A stretch of DNA of 64,000 nucleotides, taken from Arion vulgaris (taxonomy: Eukaryota; Mollusca; Gastropoda; Stylommatophora; Arionidae). The DNA is taken from contig CM036754.1 of NCBI GenBank assembly GCA_020796225.1, positions 65,464,000 to 65,527,999 on the forward strand, written 5' to 3'. Shown one piece after another: positions 26,501-33,437 of the stretch. The notes below the pieces were generated by a model. That model had not been told where the DNA came from and searched no databases. It worked only from the letters and a program-made list of their open reading frames with translations. The position numbers and the translations under genes were made by a program. Each line of letters begins with the position of its first letter. Position 1 is the stretch's first letter.

Positions 26501-28006
26501 ACAGAGGTCATGAGTATGCCCCACCTGCAGTAAGAGATTGTGTTCCAGGATTGTAGTCACATCCGCATATACTAGAGAGGTGCAACAGCGGCAACAACAC
26601 ACCATGTTTGAGGCTGTTATTTTATTTTCAGTTTCTCTCTCGCGCGATCACCGCCCAGAATGATGTACCAGATCTCCCATAAATTCTATTCATGTGGAAA
26701 TCTGATTCATGCAGCCTTAGCATTGGTGTGTTTTATGTCACATCTTAAGCACCATTTGAAGCTCTGGTGCTTATCCTTTGGCGATGTGTCCGGTTTCAGC
26801 CAGCGTTTAGTCGGTTTGCTGTCTGTTCTGTAGCCATCTAGTGTTTTTACGGTGTGGGGTAGCTAGCCCAACGTCCAACCTCCTCATTCGCCTCTTACGA
26901 CATGCGTGGCAGGTAACTGTGGTTCTATTCTTTACACCCCAATTTGGGCCCCGGTAACCACTCCGGCAATTTTCAGTTTCGAATATCTTCATTGCACTCA
27001 AGACATGTGCTCTGATCTCCTTCGCTAAATCTCCAACAGCGTCCAGTTAATGACTGTACAAATTCGATTTTGAATGATGAGACTACTCATATACCTGTTG
27101 TGTTGTTCTTTTCTGACCACTCCAATCTTCAATCCTAGCTCCAGCAGTCTAGATGTTGACATGGATTAGTTTAAGCAAAAATGCTCCTTGCTGCCACACT
27201 CTATGAGGGCATTCAGAATGTCAGCTCTATCCATTCTGCACCCTGATATGGTGGCAGAGCCATCCATCCTGTCTGCTCTCTCATTGCCAATGACAACCAT
27301 TTCCCCCGAAAGAAGATAAGTAATTCTCAGAATTATGCAAATTCTTGACTTGTAGTAGTTCAGTCCAATGCTTGTGCACGGAACCAGCATCCACCTATCA
27401 TATCATACTCAATGAATCCCACAGAATGCACTCACGGGTGTCGTTCTGTGACTCTAGCCAAAGTAGTGCCTTAGTGTTGTTGTCGTTTACGATAGACGGC
27501 TATAATTGGCATTTAACAAAAAGGATAACTTTTTTCGATTATAAAAACAAACGCTGTTATGGACATATAGTAATAGTAATTCAAGTAACTTGAATAACTA
27601 GATTCTTCGCAAGTTCATTCTTATTTTTATGTTTGTTGGCCTACGCGCCTTGATATAACCAAAGAGACTCGTTCTTGAGTTGAAAGATGTGAGAGTCTGC
27701 CTAGAGTCGCCTAGGTAAAACAAACGAACATAATGACAATAGCAACGCAAAAAGTTTTCACACTTTGACTTTATGGCATTCGGAGGGTCAAGGTCAACCA
27801 CATAACCCCCCTCGGATGACATGTGTAAACAAATATTTAATAATTTCAATACAGACTATCATGCTCTCATAAAACTTTGAATCATATTGTCTTATCTTAG
27901 TCAAGAATGCATACCTTATTGTTAACGGAGCCGGGTATGACTTTAAGGCCGCAGAGACAGAAGGCCATAAAGGTTTTCTCCACAGAGATTTCCCTAGGCC
28001 GGCCAT
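3863..28006 (-). CDS. NIPSNAP: NIPSNAP1/2-like mitochondrial protein, complete spliced gene
   Basis: Spliced CDS, minus strand, in transcription order: 28006-27915, 25885-25728, 24974-24929, 24309-24218, 23433-23363, 21570-21430, 20730-20699, then one of 17756-17662 or 13682-13588, 7305-7222, 3927-3863. All introns are GT-AG and all phases join, giving 876 nt and 291 residues, close to the roughly 285 of vertebrate NIPSNAP1/2. Residues 1 to about 40 form a basic, hydroxylated, acid-free transit peptide ([10 protein letters not shown] at its end), followed by an acidic run and two NIPSNAP (dimeric alpha-beta barrel) domains near residues 80-180 and 190-291. Family landmarks seen are [53 protein letters not shown] and a C-terminal [13 protein letters not shown]. 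Family members are mitochondrial proteins, and vertebrate NIPSNAP1/2 act as mitophagy signals on damaged mitochondria; that role here is inferred from homology. Position 8 has two alternative exons. Confidence 0.93.
4036..4366 (+). repeat. tRNA-type SINE with a long poly(A) tail
   Basis: Box A tagtagctcggcctgc and box B gggttcgaacc near the 5' end, a body with cacggctgccagtgtaaag, and a terminal run of about 24 A at 4343-4366. The unbroken poly(A) suggests a fairly recent insertion. Confidence 0.75.
4367..5328. other. AT-rich intron sequence with no recognised element
   Basis: Intron 9 of NIPSNAP. I see no exon, tandem array or shared repeat here. Confidence 0.6.
5329..5572 (-). repeat. SINE family A
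   Basis: Minus-oriented copy. Contains accactctttgtgatttgta, the cagttatgcacctacaagt block and the 5' head ending in cccgacaccacacagg. The core is altered to gtcgtctcttacaacatgcc. Confidence 0.85.
6565..6705 (+). repeat. tRNA-like SINE head, separate family
   Basis: Box-A-like tagcgtaatgtctaagcg and box-B-like gttcaatcccc about 40 bases apart, then ggaaaggaattggctctcct. Only one copy was noticed in the window. Confidence 0.45.
6944..7080 (-). repeat. tRNA-type SINE family T3, partial
   Basis: Shares ctgagatcagggaactctgg, aaaaatatcctgatggctcca and caagtacctttggaac with the other T3 copies. It sits just downstream of NIPSNAP exon 9. Confidence 0.65.
7222..7305 (-). CDS. NIPSNAP: NIPSNAP exon 9
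   Basis: 84 nt encoding [16 protein letters not shown] then [12 protein letters not shown], matching YKDLQSREETRNAAW and GWDENVYYT of NIPSNAP2. Acceptor ttctag, donor gtattg. It is 6.3 kb from exon 8b. Confidence 0.93.
7640..8330 (-). mobile_element. RTE-like LINE fragment
   Basis: On the minus strand, 8330-7977 reads as an open frame with [19 protein letters not shown] and [16 protein letters not shown]. This is the C-terminal tail typical of RTE-like reverse transcriptases (xGHxxRxxGLExTxMxGMVxGxRxRGxxRxxW). The adjoining 7975-7640 is the inverted partner of 2440-2785. Confidence 0.75.
8517..8830. repeat. AT-rich tandem repeat of about 60 bp, 5 copies
   Basis: Each unit has cattttcaaagtaat, a short A/T tract, and ggcaaatttagatcaaaatt. 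Copies diverge steadily to the right. Confidence 0.85.
9040..9260 (+). mobile_element. LINE-derived fragment shared with 51060-51260
   Basis: tacataaagctagacaagaa, cacactcatctgttcata and tttggcattggctgc recur at 51112-51225 and in damaged form at 48600-48720. This looks like the post-RT part of a non-LTR element. No intact frame. Confidence 0.6.
9322..9576 (-). repeat. tRNA-type SINE, family T1
   Basis: Minus-oriented. The head (tctctgtggctaagtagttg) is at the right end, then ggttcgagtctgga as box B. The body matches 3162-3415 throughout. Confidence 0.85.
9839..10017 (-). mobile_element. 5'-truncated LINE tail flanked by a 13-bp target-site duplication
   Basis: The minus strand encodes [19 protein letters not shown] and [20 protein letters not shown], ending CPNPGKK, an RTE-like reverse-transcriptase C terminus, with a (GA)n 3' tail at 9839-9855. 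The sequence tggtaaaggacat stands on both sides (9826-9838 and 10018-10030). It is a textbook short insertion by target-primed reverse transcription. Confidence 0.9.
10055..10593. repeat. 49-bp minisatellite, 11 near-identical units
   Basis: 539 bp is exactly 11 x 49. The unit begins tgttctacattgcc and ends gtgctatac. Eight units look identical by eye; the first and tenth carry one to a few substitutions (tgtgc or tgcgc, ttcaca). There are no unique spacers, so it is not a CRISPR array. Confidence 0.97.
10861..11126 (+). repeat. SINE family A
   Basis: Contains ggaagcaaatagtaatacag, the core (gtcataagaggcgactga), aaaaagcactgcagaaatcg, tagtgtg-type linker, and the tail ggttaacaagtggttgatat then gttcaagaagaa. 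Confidence 0.9.
12430..13470 (-). mobile_element. Degenerate non-LTR retroelement, RT C-terminal region
   Basis: The minus strand at 13440-13040 gives pieces such as [33 protein letters not shown] and LNFIQTQ, the familiar end-of-RT region. 12440-12860 is the downstream part, also found at 38480-38800 and 59485-59600. Stops and frameshifts throughout. Confidence 0.7.
13588..13682 (-). CDS. NIPSNAP: NIPSNAP exon 8b, alternative copy (downstream in the gene)
   Basis: 95 nt with an AAG-type acceptor (ctctgcaag) and a gtaggt donor. Encodes (W)[17 protein letters not shown] and [15 protein letters not shown]. The HHLW end resembles vertebrate NIPSNAP1/2 more than 8a does, while 8a keeps the IKFRQ side better. 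Using both copies shifts frame and meets a TAG within 8b; skipping both also shifts frame. Confidence 0.9.
13794..13955. repeat. Tandem repeat of about 34 bp, 5 copies
   Basis: Unit agtttcaaatctgattgt followed by (a/t)gg(g/a)(c/t)agacctgga. It lies about 110 bp 5' of exon 8b on the minus strand, inside the 8a-8b intron. Confidence 0.9.
14329..14501. repeat. Two (AT)n tracts with a duplicated flank
   Basis: AT runs at about 14329-14368 and 14462-14498. Each is followed by ataagtacatatcttgaatg. The pair may be a small local duplication; a T2 SINE starts right after the second. Confidence 0.8.
14520..14760 (+). repeat. tRNA-type SINE, family T2
   Basis: Box A tggcttagcagtgg and box B ggttcaaactcc, then cgcagcggg, a caatggcaaactactgaac block, and atcctgtaaaaaggatatgc near the 3' end. 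Copies at 16021, 45690, 56060 and 61097. Confidence 0.85.
15793..15846 (+). mobile_element. 54-bp LINE stub with 12-bp target-site duplication
   Basis: The insert reads [11 protein letters not shown] then stop, the last residues of an RTE-like ORF (compare MGAKFRKGKAT at 54900-54950), ending in a gatgatgatt tail. aatgtatataaa occurs on both sides (15781-15792 and 15847-15858). Confidence 0.85.
15868..16310 (-). repeat. SINE family A split by a T2 SINE
   Basis: The two halves (15868-16020 and 16208-16310) join into one minus-oriented family A element. The join repeats agcttccctag (16010-16020 and 16208-16218), the target-site duplication of the inserted T2 SINE. Confidence 0.9.
16021..16207 (-). 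repeat. tRNA-type SINE family T2, nested in SINE A
   Basis: Minus-oriented and missing most of the tRNA-like head (a remnant gttcaaactgctgcg-like sequence remains near 16020). The body matches 14590-14755. It has an 11-bp target-site duplication, so T2 was active after this family A copy landed. Confidence 0.85.
16430..17062 (+). mobile_element. RTE-like LINE, reverse-transcriptase C terminus
   Basis: Reads [39 protein letters not shown] and [11 protein letters not shown], then after a frameshift near 16720 [34 protein letters not shown], and ends HDGIK with a stop at about 17060. These are the fingers-to-tail signatures of RTE-like RTs. Two frame breaks make it a dead copy. Confidence 0.88.
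17064..17330 (-). mobile_element. LINE 3' end (second family), inverted against the preceding one
   Basis: The minus strand carries the same terminal block as 63790-63905 and 35356-35500 (ctggatttgttgaggagt-like, then atggacatgtcc...tatgatgatagtcctcat). Confidence 0.65.
17662..17756 (-). CDS. NIPSNAP: NIPSNAP exon 8a, alternative copy (upstream in the gene)
   Basis: 95 nt, acceptor aactcag, donor gtaagt. Encodes (W)[17 protein letters not shown] and [15 protein letters not shown] of the second domain. Same length and same phases as exon 8b about 4 kb further on, with 17 of 31 whole residues identical. Reading frame and splice sites are intact, so it is not a decayed copy. Confidence 0.9.
18540..18890 (-). 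mobile_element. LINE tail fragment
   Basis: Minus strand with frameshifts: [39 protein letters not shown]. It resembles the 9839-10017 insert and ends in (GA)n. Confidence 0.65.
19110..19890 (-). mobile_element. Degenerate LINE fragments
   Basis: Minus strand 19874-19692 includes [18 protein letters not shown], an RT C-terminal motif. 19130-19450 matches the 7977-8330 fragment family at low identity. No intact frame. Confidence 0.6.
20060..20312 (+). mobile_element. LINE tail fragment
   Basis: Plus strand, stop-ridden copy of the same tail as 9839-10017, ending ggcacaagagagagacagagag. Confidence 0.65.
20699..20730 (-). CDS. NIPSNAP: NIPSNAP exon 7 (32-nt microexon-like)
   Basis: Only 32 nt: [10 protein letters not shown] plus two bases of a Trp codon. 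It matches the invariant PGTMIEWGNNW of NIPSNAP1/2, whose Trp is completed by exon 8a or 8b. Acceptor atttcag, donor gtaagt. Confidence 0.9.
20966..21025 (-). repeat. SINE family A, 5'-head fragment
   Basis: Only ttactattctttgctcccct and gtgagccccggcaaca remain, the extreme 5' end of the family in reverse orientation. Confidence 0.7.
21079..21332 (+). repeat. SINE family C
   Basis: Head cgcctgagtggttaccgggg, then cccaaatttggggtgta, core gtcgtaagaggcgactaagg, and a 3' half (tgcatgtgtcttaa, ccaaccaaactaatgtgcaa, gtgattaaaattggtcgtaa) unlike family A. Ends aagaaga. Confidence 0.9.
21430..21570 (-). CDS. NIPSNAP: NIPSNAP exon 6
   Basis: 141 nt, phase 0 at both ends. Encodes [20 protein letters not shown], then LLAFSFWPP and [13 protein letters not shown]. 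It spans the end of the first domain and the opening strand of the second. Acceptor ctttttcag, donor gttagt. Confidence 0.94.
21996..22247 (-). repeat. SINE family A
   Basis: Minus-oriented and nearly full length, from cttcaaacgctccatattga to cccgacaacacacaggc. Core altered to gtcgcttattgcaacatgtc. Confidence 0.9.
22248..22960. mobile_element. Mixed LINE-derived sequence
   Basis: Plus strand 22620-22735 includes [20 protein letters not shown], the zinc-knuckle-like region after the RNase H domain that is also seen on the minus strand at 28440-28560. 22960-22240 otherwise shows only degenerate minus-strand pieces. Confidence 0.6.
22980..23260 (-). mobile_element. LINE tail fragment
   Basis: Minus strand: LVGKEM-like start, [18 protein letters not shown], then [10 protein letters not shown] before a run of KKKK from the (TTC)n tail at 22989. 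Confidence 0.6.
23363..23433 (-). CDS. NIPSNAP: NIPSNAP exon 5
   Basis: 71 nt encoding [20 protein letters not shown] and RTDS, matching the VHLWRFSGGYPAL motif of the first NIPSNAP domain. Acceptor ttacag, donor gtaagt. Confidence 0.92.
23475..23648 (+). mobile_element. RT fragment abutting a SINE
   Basis: Plus strand: SYLGGNVDK then, after stops, a [20 protein letters not shown] segment that matches the Y(L/F)G...[11 protein letters not shown] region of RTE/CR1-like RTs. A family A SINE begins within the next bases. Confidence 0.75.
23649..23905 (-). repeat. SINE family A
   Basis: Minus-oriented, full length, starting cttcgaatgctccatatcga and ending near ccctagcaacacactgg. Core is corrupted (gttgcttcttttgacatgcc). 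Confidence 0.88.
24000..24112. repeat. Short tandem repeat, 4 copies
   Basis: Unit attgtctctccacctcctg plus (atgt)taact, with 4-bp length steps between copies. It lies 100 bp from NIPSNAP exon 4. Confidence 0.85.
24218..24309 (-). CDS. NIPSNAP: NIPSNAP exon 4
   Basis: 92 nt encoding [29 protein letters not shown]. It covers the LVG-sheet strand and the acidic turn before the VHLW motif of the first domain. The acceptor tttccag was chosen because it alone keeps frame with exon 3. The donor gtttgt is weak. Confidence 0.88.
24519..24873. mobile_element. hAT-like MITE, copy 1
   Basis: Imperfect terminal inverted repeats: left gtggacctcgcaacatacgg, right complement cgtggcctcaatagcataag. Body matches the copies at 30466 and 60288. 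Flanks actaatcc/actaaaca suggest an eroded 8-bp duplication. Confidence 0.75.
24929..24974 (-). CDS. NIPSNAP: NIPSNAP exon 3 (46-nt short exon)
   Basis: Encodes [15 protein letters not shown], matching the FHNVKPEYLDAYN segment of vertebrate NIPSNAP2. Flanks are tttcag acceptor and gtaagt donor. Confidence 0.92.
25110..25470 (-). mobile_element. LINE RT C-terminal fragment
   Basis: Minus strand: [18 protein letters not shown], then [12 protein letters not shown] with a WLDGIAES repeat. A 60-bp segment around 25210 and 25270 (ttctttgacaggattctgct) is locally duplicated. Confidence 0.75.
25728..25885 (-). CDS. NIPSNAP: NIPSNAP exon 2
   Basis: 158 nt between an acaag-type upstream tract ending in cag and a gtaagt donor. 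It encodes the end of the presequence ([11 protein letters not shown]), an acidic run of five Asp, the WFSRL patch found near the mature N terminus of NIPSNAP1/2, and [10 protein letters not shown], which opens the first NIPSNAP domain. Enters in phase 2 and leaves after one base. Confidence 0.92.
26026..26200 (-). repeat. SINE family A, 3' part
   Basis: cttcttcttcttcgtttgct, accactctttgtggtctgca and ggccagcacatttggtt are the 3' half of a minus-oriented family A-like copy. The head and core are absent. Confidence 0.7.
26632..26976 (-). repeat. SINE family E: shared head and core with a third 3' half
   Basis: Minus-oriented. The right end (26880-26976) holds the family C head and core (gcctcttacgacatgcgtgg...ccccggtaaccactc). 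The left part (ctattcatgtggaaatctga, gtgttttatgtcacatctta) is unrelated to A or C. A second copy is at 42742-43077. Confidence 0.85.
27050..27330 (-). mobile_element. LINE RNase H tail fragment
   Basis: Minus strand: [34 protein letters not shown] is the last conserved motif of retroelement RNase H. Same family as 63415-63905. Confidence 0.75.
27915..28006 (-). CDS. NIPSNAP: NIPSNAP exon 1: start codon and transit peptide
   Basis: Encodes [20 protein letters not shown] and on to residue 30, plus two bases of an Arg codon, before a gtatgc donor. It is rich in K, R, S and A with no acidic residue, as expected for a matrix-targeting presequence. The ATG context on the minus strand is aaacATGG. 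The two leftover bases (AG) join the first base of exon 2 to make Arg, which ties this exon to the gene even though the presequence itself is not conserved. A tttacag just upstream of the ATG could be an acceptor, so a 5' UTR intron is possible. Confidence 0.85.
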
Positions 28007-28249
28007 GTTTATTTGTCTGTAAATACTCTCCAAAGGTGTTACTCATTTACTCACCTGTATATACCTGAAACAATTCTATAAGATCTCTAAAATATAAAAA
28101 TATTATATTTATATAGGGTCTGCTTTACAACATATCATTTTAAATGGCTTTCAATATAACATTATAAAATACCATTTTATCAATGTGATATTGAGAGTTT
28201 TTTCTATTTTTAGACCTTCATTCTAAAAAGAAAAAAAGTTTTTAAAATA

Positions 28250-29640
28250 TGTATTTCTTCTTCTTCTTCTTCAGCGATCTCTGGTCATGCGCTTAATTTA
28301 CTGGGGACCACAAACTGGGCAGACAGCTTCAGGTCTGTCAGGTTTCCCCAAAGCTTAGTTTTCAGGTCGACTGGGTGTGGCCACATGTTGCTTCTCAGCT
28401 CACACAGAAGAGGACAGTCTTGCAGGATATGCTCTGGTGTCTGTTCTGCCTGCTGACACTGGCAGAGAGCTGTTTGACTTATTCCTAGTCTGTATAAGTG
28501 TTTGTTGAGTCTGCAGTGTCCGGTGCGTAGTCGAAATATAATGACCTGGTCTGTTCTGCTTAGGTCTTTGAGGAGTCTTTTCCATAATCATATCCAGTGT
28601 TTGTCTTCCAGTCTACTGCAGATTTTCTCTGTATGAGGGTTTTGACCTCTTGAAAAGACAAGGGTTGGTAAATTTGCTCTTTGGCACTGCCTCCTTAGCT
28701 AAGACATCAGCACTCTCATTGCCTGCAATGCCACAGTGAGATGGAATCCACTGCAAGTGAATTTCTGCCTTTTCTGAAAGCTGAGCAAGTTCTCTTTGTA
28801 TTTTTTGTACTGTGCTGTCAGTGGATTTAGCCTCCAGGGCTTGTATAGCTGACAATGAGTCTGTAAGAAATACCATCTTGCTTGCAGCTGCTTGCAGCTT
28901 ATTCATGTGCTGTGCTGCCATCAGAAGGGCTATGAGTTCTGTTTTGTAGTTGGAACATATTCTTCCAGTAGGAGCCGCTAGAGACACAGTGGCAGCATCT
29001 GGGTGCCTAATGTACACTCCTGCTCCACCATTCATGGTTGCCTCCATTGCCGATCCATCTGTGTAAATTCTTATCCAGCTGTCTTCGGGAAACATGTAAT
29101 GGAGATGTTCCATTGTAATTGCTTTTTCACTAGATTAGGCTCGGCATCTTTGCTTAATAATTTAGGGATGGAGGTTGAGAAGTTTAGTGGTACTGAGTCT
29201 GGTTCCCAGTGATCAAAAGCAATTCTTCAGGTATGGAATTATGATTTAGTAGTTCCAAGTATGACTTTCCTATTTCTTTTGCTTTGTGGTTTAGACTTGT
29301 GCGCTTTAGTCTGTTCTTTGTTCTAGCCGCCATTTTTTCATGCAGTGGATGGTGAGGCATTCTTTTGATCCTTTCAGTCTGTAGAATCACTTTTCTCCTT
29401 CTTCTGTCTTCCAAGGGCTGGATGTTGGCTGCCTTTTCCATTTCTACAATTGGTGTAGATTTCATGGCTCCCAAAATAGTACACATACACCTGTTTTGTG
29501 TTTTTTCCAAATATGTATTTAGAATTGTTTGTTTGTTTTCTAACCCCAGGAGTATTTCGCCATTTTCTGTATTGAATGGGGAAGAGTACCTGGCTCTCTT
29601 GAAGACCCAGAAACCTTCAACAACTCTAGGGGTGTAGTGT
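28250..29640 (-). mobile_element. Jockey/CR1-like LINE 3' half: RT end, RNase H, zinc knuckle, (GAA)n tail
   Basis: In minus order: 29510-29184 with TILGAMKSTPIVEMEKAANI (end of RT); 29113-28613 a full RNase H-like domain with YTDGSA (first catalytic Asp), ELIALLMA, LTDSLSAIQAL, WIPSHCGIAGNESADVLAK; then 28590-28290 with [32 protein letters not shown], and a stop near 28290. A (TTC)n run at 28257-28273 is its 3' tail in this orientation. The RNase H catalytic acidic residues are all present, so this is the best-kept LINE here, but frameshifts separate the parts and ORF1 and the endonuclease are missing. Confidence 0.88.
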
Positions 29641-30350
29641 TATGCTTAGTGTTGCTGAGACTCCTACACAGGTAGAGTCTATTGGTGACCACTGCAGTAC
29701 TCTCTCTCTCTTCTACTCAATCGCGAAGTTGATCTAAAAACATCTCTTACTGATCCCACTGGTCAGTCTGCAAGTGAATATAGTCCGGGGCTAATTCCGC
29801 GATTGTTCTAGAACAAATACCAGTTGACCTCTCTGTGACGGATGTTTTATTTTCGCCAGAGAAGGTACTGAGCGATCTCCTCCATAGACAGATGAATTGC
29901 GTTCGCTCGAACGACCAATTTTGGCCGTTTATTTTGGCCTTTTGTGATCTAGTCAGGGGATGTTCGCAATCAAGACGTCCTCTTACACGTGTTGGGCAAT
30001 CGCGTCCGAAAAATATTTACCGTTACCAATGTTTAAGTTCGTAGACCAGTCAAACTTTACATTATCGGCCTTGCTTTTCTAGTCACTGTGAGTTTATTTA
30101 GAATACATCTAGAAATCATAAAGTCAAAAAAAGACTCGTTCTTATTTTGAGAGATTCTTAAAGAGGATTTAATCCTCTATTTAACAAACAATCTCAATAT
30201 TTTCATAACAGAAATAATAACTAAAAAAACTAGCAAGATATTTAATTACATGTAAAATTATCATAGTAGGAAAAATGCTAAAAGGAAATACAAAGATCTA
30301 TGTAATAGTAATGCTCCAAGCACAACAAGAAAGAATAGAACCGGAACTTC
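29641..30350. other. No recognised gene or repeat
   Basis: Moderately CpG-containing sequence around 29740-30050, with no family I recognise. 30120-30150 shares the short phrase aaaaaaagactcgttct with 61870 and, less exactly, 27665. Confidence 0.5.
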
Positions 30351-30351
30351 T

Positions 30352-30960
30352 TTGAACGGCTCCATATCGATCACTTTTTAAACCACTCTGTGTGATTTGT
30401 ATATGATCTAAGCCTAAGAACGATTGTACGTTGTGTCAGTTATGCGCCTACAAATAGGCCAGCACGTGGTCCACACGAACATAAGACCGACTAGCTCAAA
30501 CGGGAAATCGAAAATTCCTGTTTACTGGAGGCTGATTTTTATATATGTTTGATAGAACACTGTAAGCTTTTTGTAATTTTGCTCAATTCTTTGAGGAGAT
30601 TGTCATTTATTGATGAAAAATGTTAATAATACTGAAATTCCTTAGGGCTCAACTTAACTTGTAACATAATATAACTTTGATGTAGTATATTGTGTTGCTT
30701 TTAAAATGAATTCGTCTTTATATGCGTGAGGTCACGCGATGGTTCGATAGTTGTGATCTTATTTCCTAGAACTTTTACCTGAGCTCGCCGGCCGTATGTT
30801 ATCGTAGACCACGACCAGAACATATGTTTTCTGCCATGCATTTTATTTACTAGGGTAGCTTCCCTAGTCCCATACCTCAGTCGCCTCTTACGACATGCCT
30901 TGTAGGTCACAGTGTTACTATTCTTGTTTCTCTTGTGAGCATCGGCAACACGGGCGAAAC
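30352..30960 (-). repeat. SINE family A split by a MITE
   Basis: The left part 30352-30465 and right part 30822-30960 together make one minus-oriented family A copy. The right part has an intact core (gtcgcctcttacgacatgcc). Confidence 0.88.
30466..30813. mobile_element. hAT-like MITE, copy 2, nested in SINE A
   Basis: Left end gtggtccacacgaacataag, right complement cgtggtctacgataacatac. Flanking 8-mers are gccagcac and accagaac (6 of 8 match). Insertion into a repeat of known sequence fixes the element's ends. Confidence 0.85.
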
Positions 30961-31130
30961 AATAACTACAGTGATAAGAACAAGTCTAGGACATTATGAT
31001 ATACAGTATAACCCAGGAGATATTGAACAGGATGTATTCTGCTCATATGAATTTTACCAGCAGCCCATCTACTGTACTTCTGCGTCTGTTCGGGGATACC
31101 GACTTATAAACCACTCTTTATTAATTGAAT

Positions 31131-31386
31131 CTTCTTCTTCTTTGCGTTCGTTCTTTACGACCAATTTTAATCATTCTTTGTGATATGTTTGATCTTTGCC
31201 AAGAACGTGTATACGTTGCACATTGGTTTGGTAGGCCTCTAAACGCATAAGACTACTACACGTTTAGGACACATGCATCCGATTTCAGCCAAACCTCCTT
31301 AGTCGCCTCTTACGACATGCATGGCAGGTAACAGTGGTTCTATTCTTTACACCCCAGATTTGGGCCCCGGTAACCACTCGGGCGAT
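31131..31386 (-). repeat. SINE family C
   Basis: Minus-oriented, full length, cttcttcttctttgcgttcg to ccggtaaccactcgggcg, with an intact core. Confidence 0.92.
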
Positions 31387-31483
31387 TAATTGATTGATTG
31401 GTAAGACCCTAATCATGTTCGGTAAATTACCCTTCGGTAAATAATCATGTGTCGTTCGATCTATTTCGTACACAGGAAGTCGC

Positions 31484-31735
31484 TCGTGTGTTGCTGGGGC
31501 TCTCATGGGAGCAAAGAATAGTAACACTGCGACCTACAAGGCATGTCTAAGAGGCGACTGAGGTAGGGGTATAGGTAAGCTACTCTAGTAAATAAAAAGC
31601 GTCACAGAAATCAGATGTGCTGGCCTACTTGTAGGCGCATAACTAGCACAAAGTACAATCGCTCTTGGGCTCGGTTTGCATACACATCACAAAGAGTGGT
31701 TAACGAGTGGTCGATATAGAGCGTTCGAAGCAGAA
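31484..31735 (+). repeat. SINE family A
   Basis: Plus-oriented, full length, gtgtgttgctggggctctca to gagcgttcgaagcagaagta. It lies 100 bp from a family C copy in the opposite orientation. Confidence 0.92.
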
Positions 31736-32382
31736 GTACACAGGAAGATCGTAGCGTAGTGCATAAACTGCGTGGCACGGGCGAGGGTTCCATGAGTAAT
31801 TATGAGAAAGGTGACAACTTTTTGATAAAAACAACGTTATTCGAATCTCAACTTCTTCATTTCCACATAGAAAACTAACAACTAAAAAATATTGTTATAA
31901 TTTTGTCACTCCTGAAAATGTAGTTGAAGCCCACGATTGTGATCTGCATGGTTTACACTGAGAACGTTGAATACGTTGCGTCCCGTTTCACATGCACCTA
32001 CTTACGCATGTAGAACAGGAGCATCCAAAAAATATTGGTCTAGGTATCACTTGGGTTTGCTTGACCTCACGGTCCCTTAGGCCTACAGTTTCCTTTTTTT
32101 CTCGCATTGAATGTCTGACATTCTCTATTGATCACTTTTTAGCATCTCCATGCAGCTACATGTTTGTGATTTATGCTAAATCGTAGAAGAATTAAAATAA
32201 AATGGTTTTGTGGTTTGAGCCTACGCTATAGCGACTAAACTGCGATATTTGCGCTTTTCGGTCCCCACATTCATTTTCGGCATGTTTTTTATTCGGGTTC
32301 ACATTTCAGTCTCCATACTGACTACAGGACCGCACATGTATTTATTCTAGGTAACGGCGGTTATATCTTCAATCTGCATGCC

Positions 32383-32633
32383 CGTGTGTTGCCAGGCTCT
32401 CAAGGCAAGCAAAGAATAGTAACACTGTGATCTACAACACAAGTCGTAAGAGGCGACTAAGGTAGGAACCTAGTGAAGCTACCCTAGTAAATAAAAAGCG
32501 TCGCAGAAATCGGATGTCCTGTCCTACCTGTAGGCGCACAACTGGCATAAAGCACAAACAATCTAAGGCTCAGATCACATATAAATCACGGAGTAGTTTA
32601 ACAAGTGGTCGATATGGAGCGTTCAAAGAAGAA
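32383..32633 (+). repeat. SINE family A
   Basis: Plus-oriented, full length, ending gagcgttcaaagaagaagag. Confidence 0.92.
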
Positions 32634-33437
32634 GAGGTCAATCCGGGCGTTTGAGCCTGTATCTCTTAAATAGTGTTCCTCATCAAGACCACTGCTTCAG
32701 TTGTTAGAGGCGTTGGTTGTTTGGGTCTGATGCATTCTTTGGAGACACATGATCTTGAGAAGAAATATTCCAACTGGAACTGGGAAACTTTTTCGGATAT
32801 GGAACATACTCATCAACTTTTTAAGACAGATCGTTTGCATTTCCCCAAAGAAATAGGAGTTTGGGAAATAAGAAAATGAAATACAACCAACCACCAATAA
32901 CAGCATACAATAAAAGAGATCGGGTACTAGAGCTAAGGGAAGACCAAGAAAAGATGGATAGACAATATCAAGACCACACTACATAAACACGGATACAACA
33001 CAAGGGCGACTTATCTAGCCCTAGAACGCAAATTAAAGCTCCCATCCCTAGGCTTAACGGCAAGAGTGGACAGCCATCTACATCTTCCACCTGGGAATAG
33101 ACAATAGTCAATAGAATAGGAGTTTTCCTTCCGTATGCCCTACTGTTTTTATGTCAAGAGAATAACAGCAGTGGACATGGATAAGAAATGCTGGATCAGA
33201 CAGTATGGTAAGGCCATTCAGTCATTTGTTATCGTCTCGTTCTTATGTAACGCTGACGACACACATCTCATCTGACACAGTACTGTTGAAACAAATTCAT
33301 TTACTTCTCCCCAAATAATTATGAATTTGTATTTTGTATACGTTAACCCCTTCACAATTCTGAACGGGTATACTGGCTAATTCAGTATACATCATGCGCC
33401 CGGACGTAGCACAAATTACGGAGAGAAAGGGTTTACT

